Shown piece by piece: positions 55,412 through 64,000 of a DNA stretch of 64,000 bases (positions are counted from its first letter, which is position 1; every line of letters starts with the position of its first letter). The DNA is from Gammaproteobacteria bacterium (lineage in GTDB: Bacteria > Pseudomonadota > Gammaproteobacteria > Pseudomonadales > Halieaceae). The notes beneath the pieces were generated by a model that searched no databases, was not told the DNA's origin, and was given only the letters and a program-made list of their open reading frames with translations. The translations under genes and the position numbers were made by a program. Location of the stretch: NCBI GenBank assembly GCA_024742415.1, contig JANSYN010000002.1, forward strand, positions 186,001 through 250,000, in the 5' to 3' direction.

Positions 55412-55452
55412 AATATGATCTATGCTATGTTCACGTCAATCCTGTGGAAAAA

Positions 55453-56139
55453 ATGATGTCTATGATTACCCTCTACCAGTTTGAAGTCTCGCCGTTTTGC
55501 GACAAGGTACGCCGTGTTTGCCACTATAAGGGCGTGCCCTATACCGTACAGGAGGTCTCACTGCTCGGCGCGGGCAAGTATAGCTCTGCCAGGAAACTGC
55601 CGGTGATCGACGACGGCGACACACGCGTTGAGGATTCCACGCAGATCGTGCAGTACCTGGAGCAAAAATACCCGCAGCCCGGTCTGTTCCCGCAAGATGC
55701 GGCGGAGCGAGCCCTGTGCAACGTGCTCGAAGACTGGGCCGACGAAAGTCTCTACTACTACGATATCGCGCTGCACTTTTCCTTCGCAGAAAATGCCAAA
55801 CGGCGCGCAGAACATCTCCTGCAACACGAAAAGCCGCTCATGCGCACCCTGTTACGCCCGTTCGTGCCGTCGCTGTTGCGCAAGCTAGGGGAATCCCAGG
55901 GCGCGGGACGGCGCCCACGCGAGGTTATTCTGGACGACATTGACCGGCAGATCAGCAGCATTGACGCGCTGCTGGGCACGCAGGACTTTCTGCTGCCCTC
56001 GGGTCTGTCCATCGCGGACATCAGCGTGTTTGTGGAAGTCGATGCCATGCGCGTGGCCGAATTGGGCGCGGGGATTATTGCGCGCTATCCACGCGTCGCG
56101 AGCTGGATGGCACGTGTGGACGACACGACCAGTGCCTGA
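55453..56139 (+). CDS. Glutathione S-transferase family protein
   Basis: The 228-residue protein has a thioredoxin-fold N-terminal domain: L-Y-Q-F-E-V-S-P-F-C-D-K-V-R-R, then L-P-V-I-D-D-G-D and the E-D-S-T-Q-I-V-Q-Y-L glutathione-binding segment. A helical C-terminal domain follows, with L-S-I-A-D-I-S-V-F. The Cys in S-P-F-C may be catalytic. Possible starts are 55453, 55456 and 55462; a GGAAA site upstream does not decide between them. The substrate is unknown. Confidence 0.88.
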   Translation: MMSMITLYQFEVSPFCDKVRRVCHYKGVPYTVQEVSLLGAGKYSSARKLPVIDDGDTRVEDSTQIVQYLEQKYPQPGLFPQDAAERALCNVLEDWADESLYYYDIALHFSFAENAKRRAEHLLQHEKPLMRTLLRPFVPSLLRKLGESQGAGRRPREVILDDIDRQISSIDALLGTQDFLLPSGLSIADISVFVEVDAMRVAELGAGIIARYPRVASWMARVDDTTSA

Positions 56140-56297
56140 AGCCCAGGCGACTGCGCTGGCGTTCCTGCCGCTCGAAACGACTCCGTTTAGCCTGGCCGGG
56201 TCAGGCTTGTGCCGGCCGCGCGATGCCTGGCATCACCGCACCCTGCCCGATGCGCGCCCCGCACAGGCTGTTTACCGCTTCGCGCTATACTCCAGAC

Positions 56298-56969
56298 ATG
56301 ACAACACCTTCACAACCGGGTAACCCTGCGACCTCAACGCTGCACCTGCTGCGCCATTGGGCCGGGGTGGCGTTGTCGGCCATTCCGCTTCTGGTTTTGT
56401 CTGCCATATTGCTGGACGTCTGGCGCGACCCACTGGCCTGGGACAATGGACGCTGGGTACCCTATGGTGTCGGCCTGCTGCTGATAGAGTTTTTGATCCT
56501 GCACTCGGGTGCCTTTCTGGGCTCGCTCATGAGTCCGGAAATTCCCCTCAGGCAACGCCTGAAAGCCGCGGCAGGTTTCGTCGCCATGTACGGCTTGATG
56601 GTCTGGGGCATGGCCATGGCAGTGAACAGCCCCTCGCTACTATGGATTTTTGCCGGCGTGACCCTGAGCAGGGTCGCGGCAATCATCACCCTGGCGCCCG
56701 ACGGCCGCGAAGCCATGATGGCCCGCGCCGGCATTGGCACAATGATCTACCTGCTGGTAGTTGCAGGCACCATTTTTATTCCAATACCGGAGTGGGGAAT
56801 CACCCACAGTGTGGTGGCAGACGTTATGCCTAACAGGGGTTCGGGCTTGTGGGAAACCGACCCGCACCGCGCGATTGCCGGTGCGGCGGTGTACTTCTTT
56901 TTGCTGGGTGTTGCTGAGGTCGTTGTTTTCGGCAAGCGACCGCAGACGTCACCCGCAACCGTTCGCTGA
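56298..56969 (+). CDS. Multi-span membrane protein of unknown function
   Basis: The 223-residue protein has about six membrane segments (for example V-A-L-S-A-I-P-L-L-V-L-S-A-I-L-L and A-V-Y-F-F-L-L-G-V-A-E-V-V-V-F). It carries a short periplasmic or cytosolic loop M-P-N-R-G-S-G-L-W-E-T-D-P-H-R. No named family is recognised. ATG 56298 was chosen because the N-terminal cytosolic stretch then leads into the first segment. It follows the GST gene by 158 bases on the same strand. Confidence 0.7.
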   Translation: MTTPSQPGNPATSTLHLLRHWAGVALSAIPLLVLSAILLDVWRDPLAWDNGRWVPYGVGLLLIEFLILHSGAFLGSLMSPEIPLRQRLKAAAGFVAMYGLMVWGMAMAVNSPSLLWIFAGVTLSRVAAIITLAPDGREAMMARAGIGTMIYLLVVAGTIFIPIPEWGITHSVVADVMPNRGSGLWETDPHRAIAGAAVYFFLLGVAEVVVFGKRPQTSPATVR

Positions 56970-56987
56970 GCACAACGACAGCCTGCC

Positions 56988-58730
56988 TCAAGCCGCCTGC
57001 GGGCTGACCATCACGCCCGGTCGGGCGCTTGTAGCAACACCACCGCCGAAGGTCAGTTCGCCGTTGACCATCGTCAAGCGCACTGGCGCCGCGCTGCGTG
57101 TCCAGCGCCAGGTGTGTCCGCCCTGCCCGTCGGGCACATCGTATACGCGCTCCATGGGACGCGCTTCGATCTCGTCAAGATTAAACACGGTGATGTCCGC
57201 GCGCTTGCCCACGACCAGTTCGCCACGATCAGGCAGCGAGAAGTGCCTGGCCAGTTTTCCGGTCATTGAGTGGATCGCTTCTTCGATGCTCAACTTGCCC
57301 GTGTCACGCACCCAGTAGGTCAGGAGTTTGATGTTCTCGCCGCCACCGCACAGCATCTGGCCGTGCGCACCGCAGTCGTTGATGTTTCCGGTGGCAAACG
57401 GGTCCTTGATCAAGGCCTCTACCACGTCTTCATCCATCTCAAAGGGTGGCATGGTCACGGTGGACTCCAGACCGTTGGCCAGCAGCCATTGCGCCATTGC
57501 ATCCGAGGGGTGCTCGGCACCGATCTGCTGCTGGTACTCGCCCAGAGTAATACCGATGGGGCCAACGCCGTTGTCCGTGTTCTGCAGTTGCAGGTTCTCT
57601 GCGCGGCCTTTGGGAAACGGCGAAAAATCGAAGGTTTCTTCATCCCAGGATTTCCGTGCGCGTGCGCGCCACTGGGGATCACGCAGCAGCCTCGCCTTGG
57701 CTTCGTCGGTTTCAGCAACAACGACCTCGTGCCAGACATAGTCATTGGACTGCGCAAAAATCAGCGAGCTTTGCACGCTGAGCGTCGAAGTAATGGGAAT
57801 GTGCGCAAATCCGGTCCAGAAGTCCTTGCCTTGCGCCTTGAGTTCATTGTGCAACTCCACCAGCGGTGCCTGAATGCCCATCAGGTCACGCTGGAATTCC
57901 AGCGTCGGTACCCCGCCCCATTGAACCCTGACGTTCAACCCATCGCTCAGGCGTGCAAGGCGCTGCAGGGAGTCTGCCGCCGTCATGTTGCGAAAAGTAT
58001 CCAGGATGATTTGCAGGCTGCTGCCGGGGTAGCGGTCCAGCACCTCCATCAGTGCTCGAAACTCAGCGTCGTCTGCCTTGAGGCTGGGTACAGGTCGGTC
58101 ATCCCCATCGTGGTCCATCAGGTTGGATGACATACCCATAGCGCCAGACTGCATCGCTTCGTCGAGCATGCTGGCCATGTGGGCGATCTCCTGCTCGGTG
58201 GCGGCCCTGTCCCAGGCAGCCATGCCCATGGCGGCAAGTCGCAGCGCAATATGCCCGCAGTACACCGCGTAATTCAGCGGGACTTTGACTTTATCAACCA
58301 TCGACTGCTTGTACTCGGGCCAGCTGCGCCAGTCCCATGGCAGGGACTCCATAAAGGGTGCTTCCGGGATGTCCTCAAAAAACGAAAATATCTTGATGAC
58401 CTCGCGCTGCACGGCTTCGTCGTCTGACAGTGGCGCCGTTGCAAAACCACAATTGCCCATGACCTGAGTCGTGGCGCCATACCCGGGAAGCGGATCCAGC
58501 CGGTCGTCCCACCACATTGAGCCGTCATAGTGCGTATGCGATTCGATAAAGCCTGGCGACACAATACAGCCCGTAGCGTCGACGACTTCCTCGCCCGCCT
58601 GAACTGGCAGACTCTCAGCGATCGCCTCGATGCGGCCATTGCTGACCCGCACGTCTGCTCGATAGGCCGCTGCGCCGGTACCGTCAACAACCGTGCCGCC
58701 CTGAATCAAAAACTTGCCGTTTGCGCTCAT
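56988..58730 (-). CDS. D-aminoacylase-like amidohydrolase (amidohydrolase family 3)
   Basis: The 580-residue cytoplasmic protein has the N-acyl-D-amino acid deacylase pattern: G-F-I-E-S-H-T-H-Y-D-G-S-M-W-W-D metal site, G-A-T-T-Q-V-M-G-N-C-G-F-A-T-A-P and a C-terminal G-E-L-V-V-G-K-R-A-D-I-T-V-F return. AGGAG precedes ATG 58730. It diverges from the AraC-type gene with 98 bases between them, so that regulator may control it. A different, exported paralogue lies at 36023-37555. The substrate is unknown. Confidence 0.88.
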   Translation of the reverse strand: MSANGKFLIQGGTVVDGTGAAAYRADVRVSNGRIEAIAESLPVQAGEEVVDATGCIVSPGFIESHTHYDGSMWWDDRLDPLPGYGATTQVMGNCGFATAPLSDDEAVQREVIKIFSFFEDIPEAPFMESLPWDWRSWPEYKQSMVDKVKVPLNYAVYCGHIALRLAAMGMAAWDRAATEQEIAHMASMLDEAMQSGAMGMSSNLMDHDGDDRPVPSLKADDAEFRALMEVLDRYPGSSLQIILDTFRNMTAADSLQRLARLSDGLNVRVQWGGVPTLEFQRDLMGIQAPLVELHNELKAQGKDFWTGFAHIPITSTLSVQSSLIFAQSNDYVWHEVVVAETDEAKARLLRDPQWRARARKSWDEETFDFSPFPKGRAENLQLQNTDNGVGPIGITLGEYQQQIGAEHPSDAMAQWLLANGLESTVTMPPFEMDEDVVEALIKDPFATGNINDCGAHGQMLCGGGENIKLLTYWVRDTGKLSIEEAIHSMTGKLARHFSLPDRGELVVGKRADITVFNLDEIEARPMERVYDVPDGQGGHTWRWTRSAAPVRLTMVNGELTFGGGVATSARPGVMVSPQAA

Positions 58731-58828
58731 GCCATATCTCCTGTGTGTGGCCCGATGGCGTAATTTACCTTTGCAGCAGCAACCACTACTATGAGCATCA
58801 CACGGCATACTTGGAGGATTTTACTGTC

Positions 58829-59923
58829 TTGAGCCTGAAAAGCGATACCGCCGGGACACTCTACAAAATCCTTACCGGGCACGTGGTAGCAGGTGATGAA
58901 CTCAACCGGGCCGCCCAGTGGTTCGAGAAGCTGGACACGCCCATCGACCAGAGTACTTTTATTGCTTATGCCAAAACCCTGCAACGGGAGGCGCCGCAGC
59001 ACGGCGCGCTGCATGACTTGATTGCCCGCTGGCAAGCGAAGCACCCAGCCCAGGGAGGGTTCAGCGAAGAAGCCGCCGATGCATTCTTGCAGGATTACAT
59101 CGTATGCCTGGACCCAAACCTGTTGTTCAGGGCGCCTATTACTGCTGGCTACGCGCAGTGGGATGAGGCCCGCCTGACGGCGGGATTCTCTTATGCCAGC
59201 CATAGCGAGCAAACCTGGAGCCTGCTGGTGTGTGACACCGGCGGTGCACGTCTGCGCGGAGGCGGACGCGAGCTGGCTGTACGCAGTGGTCAGGTCTTGC
59301 TGGTAGGGCCCGGCGCACTGTGCACCTTGCAGGCACTGGCGGGCCACCGGCGGTGGGGCTACTTCTGGGCGGTGTTCTACCCAGACTCCCGCTGGCTGGA
59401 CTGGCTACGCTGGCCCGAGTTTGCTCCAAAGGTAAGCCACCTCGAATTGCCTGCGACACAGCGCACGGCCGTGCTGGACGCGTGTGAGGCACTGCAACGC
59501 TGCCTGCATGCCAAGGACGCTATGAGCATGGAACTCTCGCACAACCTGCTGGAGCAACTGATCCTGCGCTGCCGCGCCTGCCTGCCGGCGGATTTCCAGG
59601 CGCATCGTGATCCGCGCATTGAACGGGCTCGCGAATTCATCGAGCAACACTACACCGAGAGTTTTCGTCACGCAGACGTTGCTGCGGCCGCCAACCTGTC
59701 TGCCTCGCGATTGGCGGATCTGTTCCGGCAACAGTGTGGCCTGACTGTGCTTGGCTATCGTGACGAAATGCGCATGGTGCAGGCGGCGCGCTTGCTGCGC
59801 CAGCGCTCCACACCCATTGCCGACATTGGTGAAGCGGTGGGGTTTTCTGATCCGGCTTACTTCTCACGTATGTTCGCCAAGCACATTGGCATGTCGCCAC
59901 GCGAGTACCAGAAGCAAGGGTAG
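58829..59923 (+). CDS. AraC-family transcriptional regulator
   Basis: The 364-residue protein has an unusual N-terminal extension of about 90 residues (helical, D-T-A-G-T-L-Y-K-I-L-T-G), an AraC-type cupin-like ligand domain and the C-terminal double helix-turn-helix: A-A-N-L-S-A-S-R-L-A-D-L-F-R-Q and I-A-D-I-G-E-A-V-G-F-S-D-P-A-Y-F-S-R-M-F. There is no early ATG; TTG 58829 is proposed because GGAGG lies 11 bases upstream. TTG 58811 is the other candidate. It probably regulates the divergent amidohydrolase gene. Confidence 0.85.
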   Translation: MSLKSDTAGTLYKILTGHVVAGDELNRAAQWFEKLDTPIDQSTFIAYAKTLQREAPQHGALHDLIARWQAKHPAQGGFSEEAADAFLQDYIVCLDPNLLFRAPITAGYAQWDEARLTAGFSYASHSEQTWSLLVCDTGGARLRGGGRELAVRSGQVLLVGPGALCTLQALAGHRRWGYFWAVFYPDSRWLDWLRWPEFAPKVSHLELPATQRTAVLDACEALQRCLHAKDAMSMELSHNLLEQLILRCRACLPADFQAHRDPRIERAREFIEQHYTESFRHADVAAAANLSASRLADLFRQQCGLTVLGYRDEMRMVQAARLLRQRSTPIADIGEAVGFSDPAYFSRMFAKHIGMSPREYQKQG

Positions 59924-60073
59924 ACAGCGGCTCGGCCGTGTTTGCCGCTGCAGTGCTTCACCGTAAGCCATGAACGGGGAAACATCGGGTTTGCGGCTCA
60001 GGGCCGCACAGATCGGCTCGCATCACTGCAAGCCGACCCACTGCATCGCGGCACGTTAGTGCAGGTGCGCGAG

Positions 60074-60673
60074 TTAGCTCTCGCTGTGCTTCTCCAGTGA
60101 GAGCGCCATAGCGCGGGTGTAGGTCAGGATGATGGTCTGGCCCAGTGTTACGCCTGCCATTTTCTCCGGGTCAACATCGCCGATCACATGGTAGTCACCC
60201 TCGGGGTCGAGTACGGTAACAGTGCGTGTGGCGCGATTCATGCCTTCGATGGTGCATACGGCCTTGATCGCCTGCCCAACACCAACGCCGGGCTCCATGG
60301 TTTCATCAGCGATGGCTGCCGCATCAATTTCTACCCAGGGAATCAGCAGTTCTTCTTCGGTGGGCTCGCGCAGTTCACCGCTCAGTGATTGAACGTAAGT
60401 CGCCACCACAAGATCGCCTACGGCAAACTCTTGCAGCCGTTCTACTTCAGCACCGGCGTTCAGTGTCACCTTGTTACCCAGCGGACCTTCCAGCGTTACA
60501 TCACGCCCCTCATAGTCGATAGCGGTAATGATGGCCGAGATACGCTTGGCTTCGGTACGCTCCCCGCCACCCGAGACGGCAACATCAAGCTCCGCAGTTG
60601 ACATCATTGAGGTCGAAGACAGGGCCATAAACACCACCGCCGTTACAAACGCATTGATCTTCTTGTGCAACAT
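60074..60673 (-). CDS. Exported protein of unknown function with two beta-rich repeats
   Basis: The 199-residue precursor has a signal peptide ending S-T-A. The mature part seems to hold two related beta-rich units: A-K-R-I-S-A-I-I-T-A-I-D-Y-E-G-R-D-V-T-L and V-C-T-I-E-G-M-N-R-A-T-R-T-V-T-V-L-D-P-E-G. Each ends in a segment about speed or time-like V-A-T-Y or I-L-T-Y strands. No family is recognised. It is read leftwards, away from the REPIN-like element and cti. Confidence 0.75.
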   Translation of the reverse strand: MLHKKINAFVTAVVFMALSSTSMMSTAELDVAVSGGGERTEAKRISAIITAIDYEGRDVTLEGPLGNKVTLNAGAEVERLQEFAVGDLVVATYVQSLSGELREPTEEELLIPWVEIDAAAIADETMEPGVGVGQAIKAVCTIEGMNRATRTVTVLDPEGDYHVIGDVDPEKMAGVTLGQTIILTYTRAMALSLEKHSES

Positions 60674-60790
60674 CGTGATTCTCCTGCTGTATGTGGACGC
60701 ACAATATAGGCGATGTGCCTCACATCGACAAGAAAACTAGACGCCGTGTGCCGCCACCCCACAGCTTGGACAACACCCAGACATTGGGCA

Positions 60791-60872
60791 AAAAGGGCTC
60801 TGACCCCTTTTCTTTCAAAAGGGCTCTGACCCCTTTTCTTTCTTTTCTTTTAAAAGGGGTCAGAGCCCTTTT
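60791..60872. repeat. REPIN-like inverted repeat element
   Basis: Three copies of a 21-base sequence occur: two direct (AAAAGGGCTCTGACCC..., 60791-60811 and 60817-60837) and one inverted (60852-60872). Copies two and three can form a 21-base-pair hairpin with a 14-base loop. Each 21-mer is itself nearly palindromic. This is the architecture of REPINs, which are mobilised by RAYT transposases; no such transposase is in the window. The element occupies most of the promoter region of cti in a 318-base gap (60674-60991). Confidence 0.85.
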
Positions 60873-60991
60873 GGGGAAGCGTGCAGGCTCCGGGTCAACG
60901 TTGTAAGCTGCACGCTGCAGTGCGCACCTGCCATGGGTTTACCGCCTGCTCGCACAAGAGCGCAAAACACTAAGGGGAGAACAGACAACAG

Positions 60992-63271
60992 ATGTCTATC
61001 GCACGCGCGCTACTGCTGCTTATATTGCTACTGAGTGCGCTCGGGCCCGCTCAAGTGCGTGCTGAGCAGGACTACCCGCCGCAGGTAAAAGAGATTGTCG
61101 AGCGGCGCTGTATGGTGTGCCATGGCTGCTACGACGCCCCCTGCCAACTGAAGCTCGACGCATGGGAGGGGTTACAGCGCGGTGCCAGTAAAGACAAAGT
61201 CTACGACGGCACGCGGTTGATCAGCAGCAACCTGACACGCCTGTTCATCGACGCACAAACTCCGGCACAGTGGCGTGAAAAGGGCTTTTACCCCGTTCTG
61301 GGCGACACCGCCGCAGGCCAGCCCGCTGCCGCCGACGCCCGGGATGACGTGATCTATCGCATGCTGCAGCTGAAGGAGCGCCATCCACTGCCTGACGGCG
61401 ACCGCCTGCCTGACAGCTTCGACCTGAGCCTTGATCGCGACCAGCAATGCCCCAAGGCAGAAGAATTCAATGAGTACGCCGACAACTATCCGCTGTGGGG
61501 CATGCCCTATGCACTACCAGGGCTGGACGAAGCACGGCAGCAGACATTGCTCAGCTGGCTGGAGAACGGCGCACCCGGCGTTGAGGTTGCACCCCCTTCC
61601 CCACGTGAGTTGCAGCAGGTCGCTACCTGGGAGCGCTTTTTCAACGGCACGAGCCTGAAGCAGCAGTTGATGTCTCGCTACATCTTTGAACATTTGTTCA
61701 TTGCCAATCTCTACTTTCGCGAACTGGACAATACAGGCCGCTACTACCGACTGGTACGCTCACGCACCCCGCCCGGGCAAACCATAGACGTTATTGCCAC
61801 GCGCAGGCCCTATGAGTCACCCGGGGCAGGACCGTTCTACTACCGGCTGCAGCTGCTACGCTCAACGATCGTCGCCAAGCGGCATATGCCCTACGCGCTC
61901 GACACCGCGCGCCTGCAACGCTGGACAGCACTGTTCCTGGAACCTGACTACGAGGTCTCCGCACTGCCATCCTACAAACCTGAGGTCGCCTCGAATCCAT
62001 TCGTAGCGTTCCAGGCACTACCGCAGAATAGCCGCTATCGCTTCATGCTGGACGAAGCGCAGTTCACCATCATGGGCTATATCAAGGGGCCGGTCTGTCG
62101 CGGCCAGATTGCGCTGAATGTGATTGATGACCAGTTCTGGGTGTTCTTTACCGACCCAGACGAAGAACGGGCCCAGCACACCGCAGAGTTTCTGGCGCGC
62201 GAAAGTGGCGAGTTGCGGCTGCCCAACGCCGACGGAAACTTGCTGGTATCGCTGGTGCAATGGCGCAAGTACTCAAAGAACCAACTCAAGTTTCTCAAGG
62301 CCAAAACACAGTTCATCAACCAGACGGCCAGGGCAGCGGATATCCGCGTAGACCTGGAGCTGATCTGGGACGGCGACGGCCACAACGACAACGCCAGCCT
62401 GACTGTGTTCCGTCACACCGATACCGCAACGGTAGTCAAGGGCCTGGTAGGCCACCAACCCAAGACCGCATGGCTGATCGACTACTCTCTACTGGAACGA
62501 ATCCATTACCTGCTGGTGGCAGGCTTTGATGTCTACGGCAATGTTGGTCACCAGTTGGAGACTCGCCTTTATATGGATTTTCTGCGCATGGAAGGCGAGC
62601 AGAACTTCCTGTTCCTGTTGCCCAAACAAGAACGTATTGCACTGCGCGATTACTGGTACCGCAACGCCGGCGAGCACGTCAAGCGTTTCGTGATGACCGA
62701 TGCCATGGCCTTTGATCGCGACACCGATATCGTTTTCTCAAACGACAGCCCCGCCAAGCCACAACTACTGAACATGTTGCAGCAGCGCATCTACGGCGCC
62801 GCAGCCAAGCGCTACGCGATTCATGATTCCGCCCTGGAGCGGTTGGCCGAATCCGGCGGTGCTCACCTGAGCCTCATGCCCCAGGTAGCTTTTGTGCAGG
62901 TATTCGGACACGGTGAACAAGAGCGCGTGTACTCACTCATCCACAACAGTGCCTACAGTAACAACGCACAGATTTTCCAGGAAGAGGAACGTCGTATTCC
63001 GCAAGAAGACACGCTCACTGTTGCGCGCGGTTTTATCGGTGCTTATCCGAACGCATTTTTCCAGATCAACTCGCAGGATCTCGACACGTTCACAGATGCC
63101 GTTCTGGCGCTGGAGAGCGAAGCGGATTATGCGGCACTGAAAAGACGCTTTGGCGTGGCCCGCAATGCGCCGCACTTTTGGCAGGTCAGTGATCGTTTCC
63201 ATGATCACGCTGCGGCTTTTTTTCCGCGCGAGTCCGGCGTGTTCGACCTGAATCGCTACGAAAACCGTTAA
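60992..63271 (+). CDS. cti: Fatty acid cis/trans isomerase Cti
   Basis: The 759-residue precursor has a signal peptide ending V-R-A. A single c-type haem site C-M-V-C-H (residues 40-44) precedes the Cti catalytic region, as in Pseudomonas. Periplasmic Cti converts cis to trans double bonds in membrane phospholipids and stiffens the membrane under solvent or heat stress. AAGGGGAG lies about 12 bases before the ATG. Its promoter region is filled by the REPIN-like element. The full family length is present. Confidence 0.95.
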   Translation: MSIARALLLLILLLSALGPAQVRAEQDYPPQVKEIVERRCMVCHGCYDAPCQLKLDAWEGLQRGASKDKVYDGTRLISSNLTRLFIDAQTPAQWREKGFYPVLGDTAAGQPAAADARDDVIYRMLQLKERHPLPDGDRLPDSFDLSLDRDQQCPKAEEFNEYADNYPLWGMPYALPGLDEARQQTLLSWLENGAPGVEVAPPSPRELQQVATWERFFNGTSLKQQLMSRYIFEHLFIANLYFRELDNTGRYYRLVRSRTPPGQTIDVIATRRPYESPGAGPFYYRLQLLRSTIVAKRHMPYALDTARLQRWTALFLEPDYEVSALPSYKPEVASNPFVAFQALPQNSRYRFMLDEAQFTIMGYIKGPVCRGQIALNVIDDQFWVFFTDPDEERAQHTAEFLARESGELRLPNADGNLLVSLVQWRKYSKNQLKFLKAKTQFINQTARAADIRVDLELIWDGDGHNDNASLTVFRHTDTATVVKGLVGHQPKTAWLIDYSLLERIHYLLVAGFDVYGNVGHQLETRLYMDFLRMEGEQNFLFLLPKQERIALRDYWYRNAGEHVKRFVMTDAMAFDRDTDIVFSNDSPAKPQLLNMLQQRIYGAAAKRYAIHDSALERLAESGGAHLSLMPQVAFVQVFGHGEQERVYSLIHNSAYSNNAQIFQEEERRIPQEDTLTVARGFIGAYPNAFFQINSQDLDTFTDAVLALESEADYAALKRRFGVARNAPHFWQVSDRFHDHAAAFFPRESGVFDLNRYENR

Positions 63272-63306
63272 ACCCCTGCAGGGCCATCAGAAACCGGCCG
63301 CTGGCG

Positions 63307-63906
63307 TCACTCGCTGATCATTGGGTAATCCAGCAGTTCGAAATCTTCGCGAAAGTAATCGTTGACGATGCGGCGCAGCTCCGGCGTCCACAAGTTCACC
63401 TCACGCGCCGACGACCTGCCACTGGCACGCACTTTGGGCAACGTGATCTCGGGCAGTGACAATCGCTGGCAGATCCGCGAGAAGTCTGCCTGCAGGTTTT
63501 CAAACCGCCCGACAAAATCAACCAGCAATCCACCCTGGTGAGGGGCAATAAAATCCACCTGCTTGAACATCAGCTCATTGCTGCTGAAACCATGAATAAA
63601 CTGCGCAAAGGTTTTGTCACCTGTGTACAGATGGTGTCGGGGATGATCCGGTGCGCCTAGCGGCTCCCGCTGGCGATAAAAGTACCAGGACAACATGCGA
63701 TCATAGGGGTCGCGCACGAAAGCAAACTTGAAATAGTCTTCCCATACGGATGGCGGCAGGTCGCGCTGCAGCTTCAGACAGGTGGCGTGCCGATTAAACG
63801 CGTCGCTCAGCGGGGCCTTGTAAGGCGTCAGTACTTCCTCTGTGCTGCTACTGCCGACTTTGGGCACGGCGACAAAAATGAATCGATGCGAATCGGAAAG
63901 GATCAC
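63307..63906 (-). CDS. Sulfotransferase family 2 protein
   Basis: The 199-residue protein has a 5'-phosphosulfate loop near the start (F-V-A-V-P-K-V-G-S-S-S) and the 3'-phosphate motif (F-V-R-D-P-Y-D-R-M-L-S-W-Y). These define PAPS-dependent sulfotransferases acting on carbohydrates or lipids. It starts at GTG 63906 without a clear ribosome-binding site. The acceptor is unknown. The remaining 94 bases to the window edge show no gene. Confidence 0.85.
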   Translation of the reverse strand: MILSDSHRFIFVAVPKVGSSSTEEVLTPYKAPLSDAFNRHATCLKLQRDLPPSVWEDYFKFAFVRDPYDRMLSWYFYRQREPLGAPDHPRHHLYTGDKTFAQFIHGFSSNELMFKQVDFIAPHQGGLLVDFVGRFENLQADFSRICQRLSLPEITLPKVRASGRSSAREVNLWTPELRRIVNDYFREDFELLDYPMISE

Positions 63907-64000
63907 TGTGATAGTCGTCGTGTGCCGCGCGTTATCGGAAAAGTGCTACAGACGACAACGCCAACGTCCATGCGCTTGCCGCCAACCAGATAGCCGCAAG

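Overview
The window is GC-rich chromosomal DNA from a marine-type gammaproteobacterium. The polar-flagellum regulators (FleQ, FleS, FleR), a Marinobacter-type 661-residue fatty acyl-CoA reductase, a fatty-acid cis/trans isomerase, an MpaB-type oxygenase and a TonB-dependent receptor together suggest the Halieaceae/Cellvibrionales neighbourhood. That placement is inference from gene content; no rRNA or other marker gene is present. No tRNA, insertion sequence, prophage or CRISPR array was found.

Positions 1-26100 form a Pseudomonas-style flagellar regulon. On the minus strand, from right to left, lie flgBCDEFGHIJKL, fliC, flaG, fliD, fliS, fliT, a PilZ-like gene, a LuxR-type regulator, fleQ, fleS, fleR, fliE, fliF, fliG and the start of fliH, which runs off the left edge. 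flgA, flgM and flgN run divergently on the plus strand. Promoters can be read from the sequence: sigma-54 sites before fleS, fliD and flgB, a possible one at flgA, a near-consensus sigma-28 site before fliC and an exact sigma-28 consensus before flgM. This matches the known hierarchy: FleQ and sigma-54, then FleSR and sigma-54, then FliA. The LuxR-type regulator between fleQ and the PilZ-like gene has a degenerate receiver with Glu at the phosphorylation site.

Positions 26100-41810 carry an HDOD-GGDEF signalling protein, a RecB-like protein, a DUF2971 protein downstream of a (TGGGC)15 repeat, the acyl-CoA reductase, several exported or lipid-active hydrolases (PHB-depolymerase-like lipoprotein, lipase-like hydrolase, D-aminoacylase-like amidohydrolase, TAP-like hydrolase) and a translationally close pair of acyl-CoA dehydrogenase subunits.

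Positions 41810-64000 hold a TonB-dependent receptor led by a clear TPP riboswitch, an MFS transporter, a PNPOx-like protein, a DUF481 outer-membrane protein, a ChaC-like cyclotransferase, a beta-propeller protein, an MpaB-family oxygenase, a cation/proton antiporter, a glutathione S-transferase, a second D-aminoacylase-like gene next to an AraC-type regulator, Cti and a sulfotransferase. Several intergenic spaces contain short tandem repeats with 5-, 7/14-, 12-, 13- or 15-bp periods, plus a REPIN-like inverted element. The repeats, the TPP-controlled receptor and the degenerate response regulator are the main points of interest.
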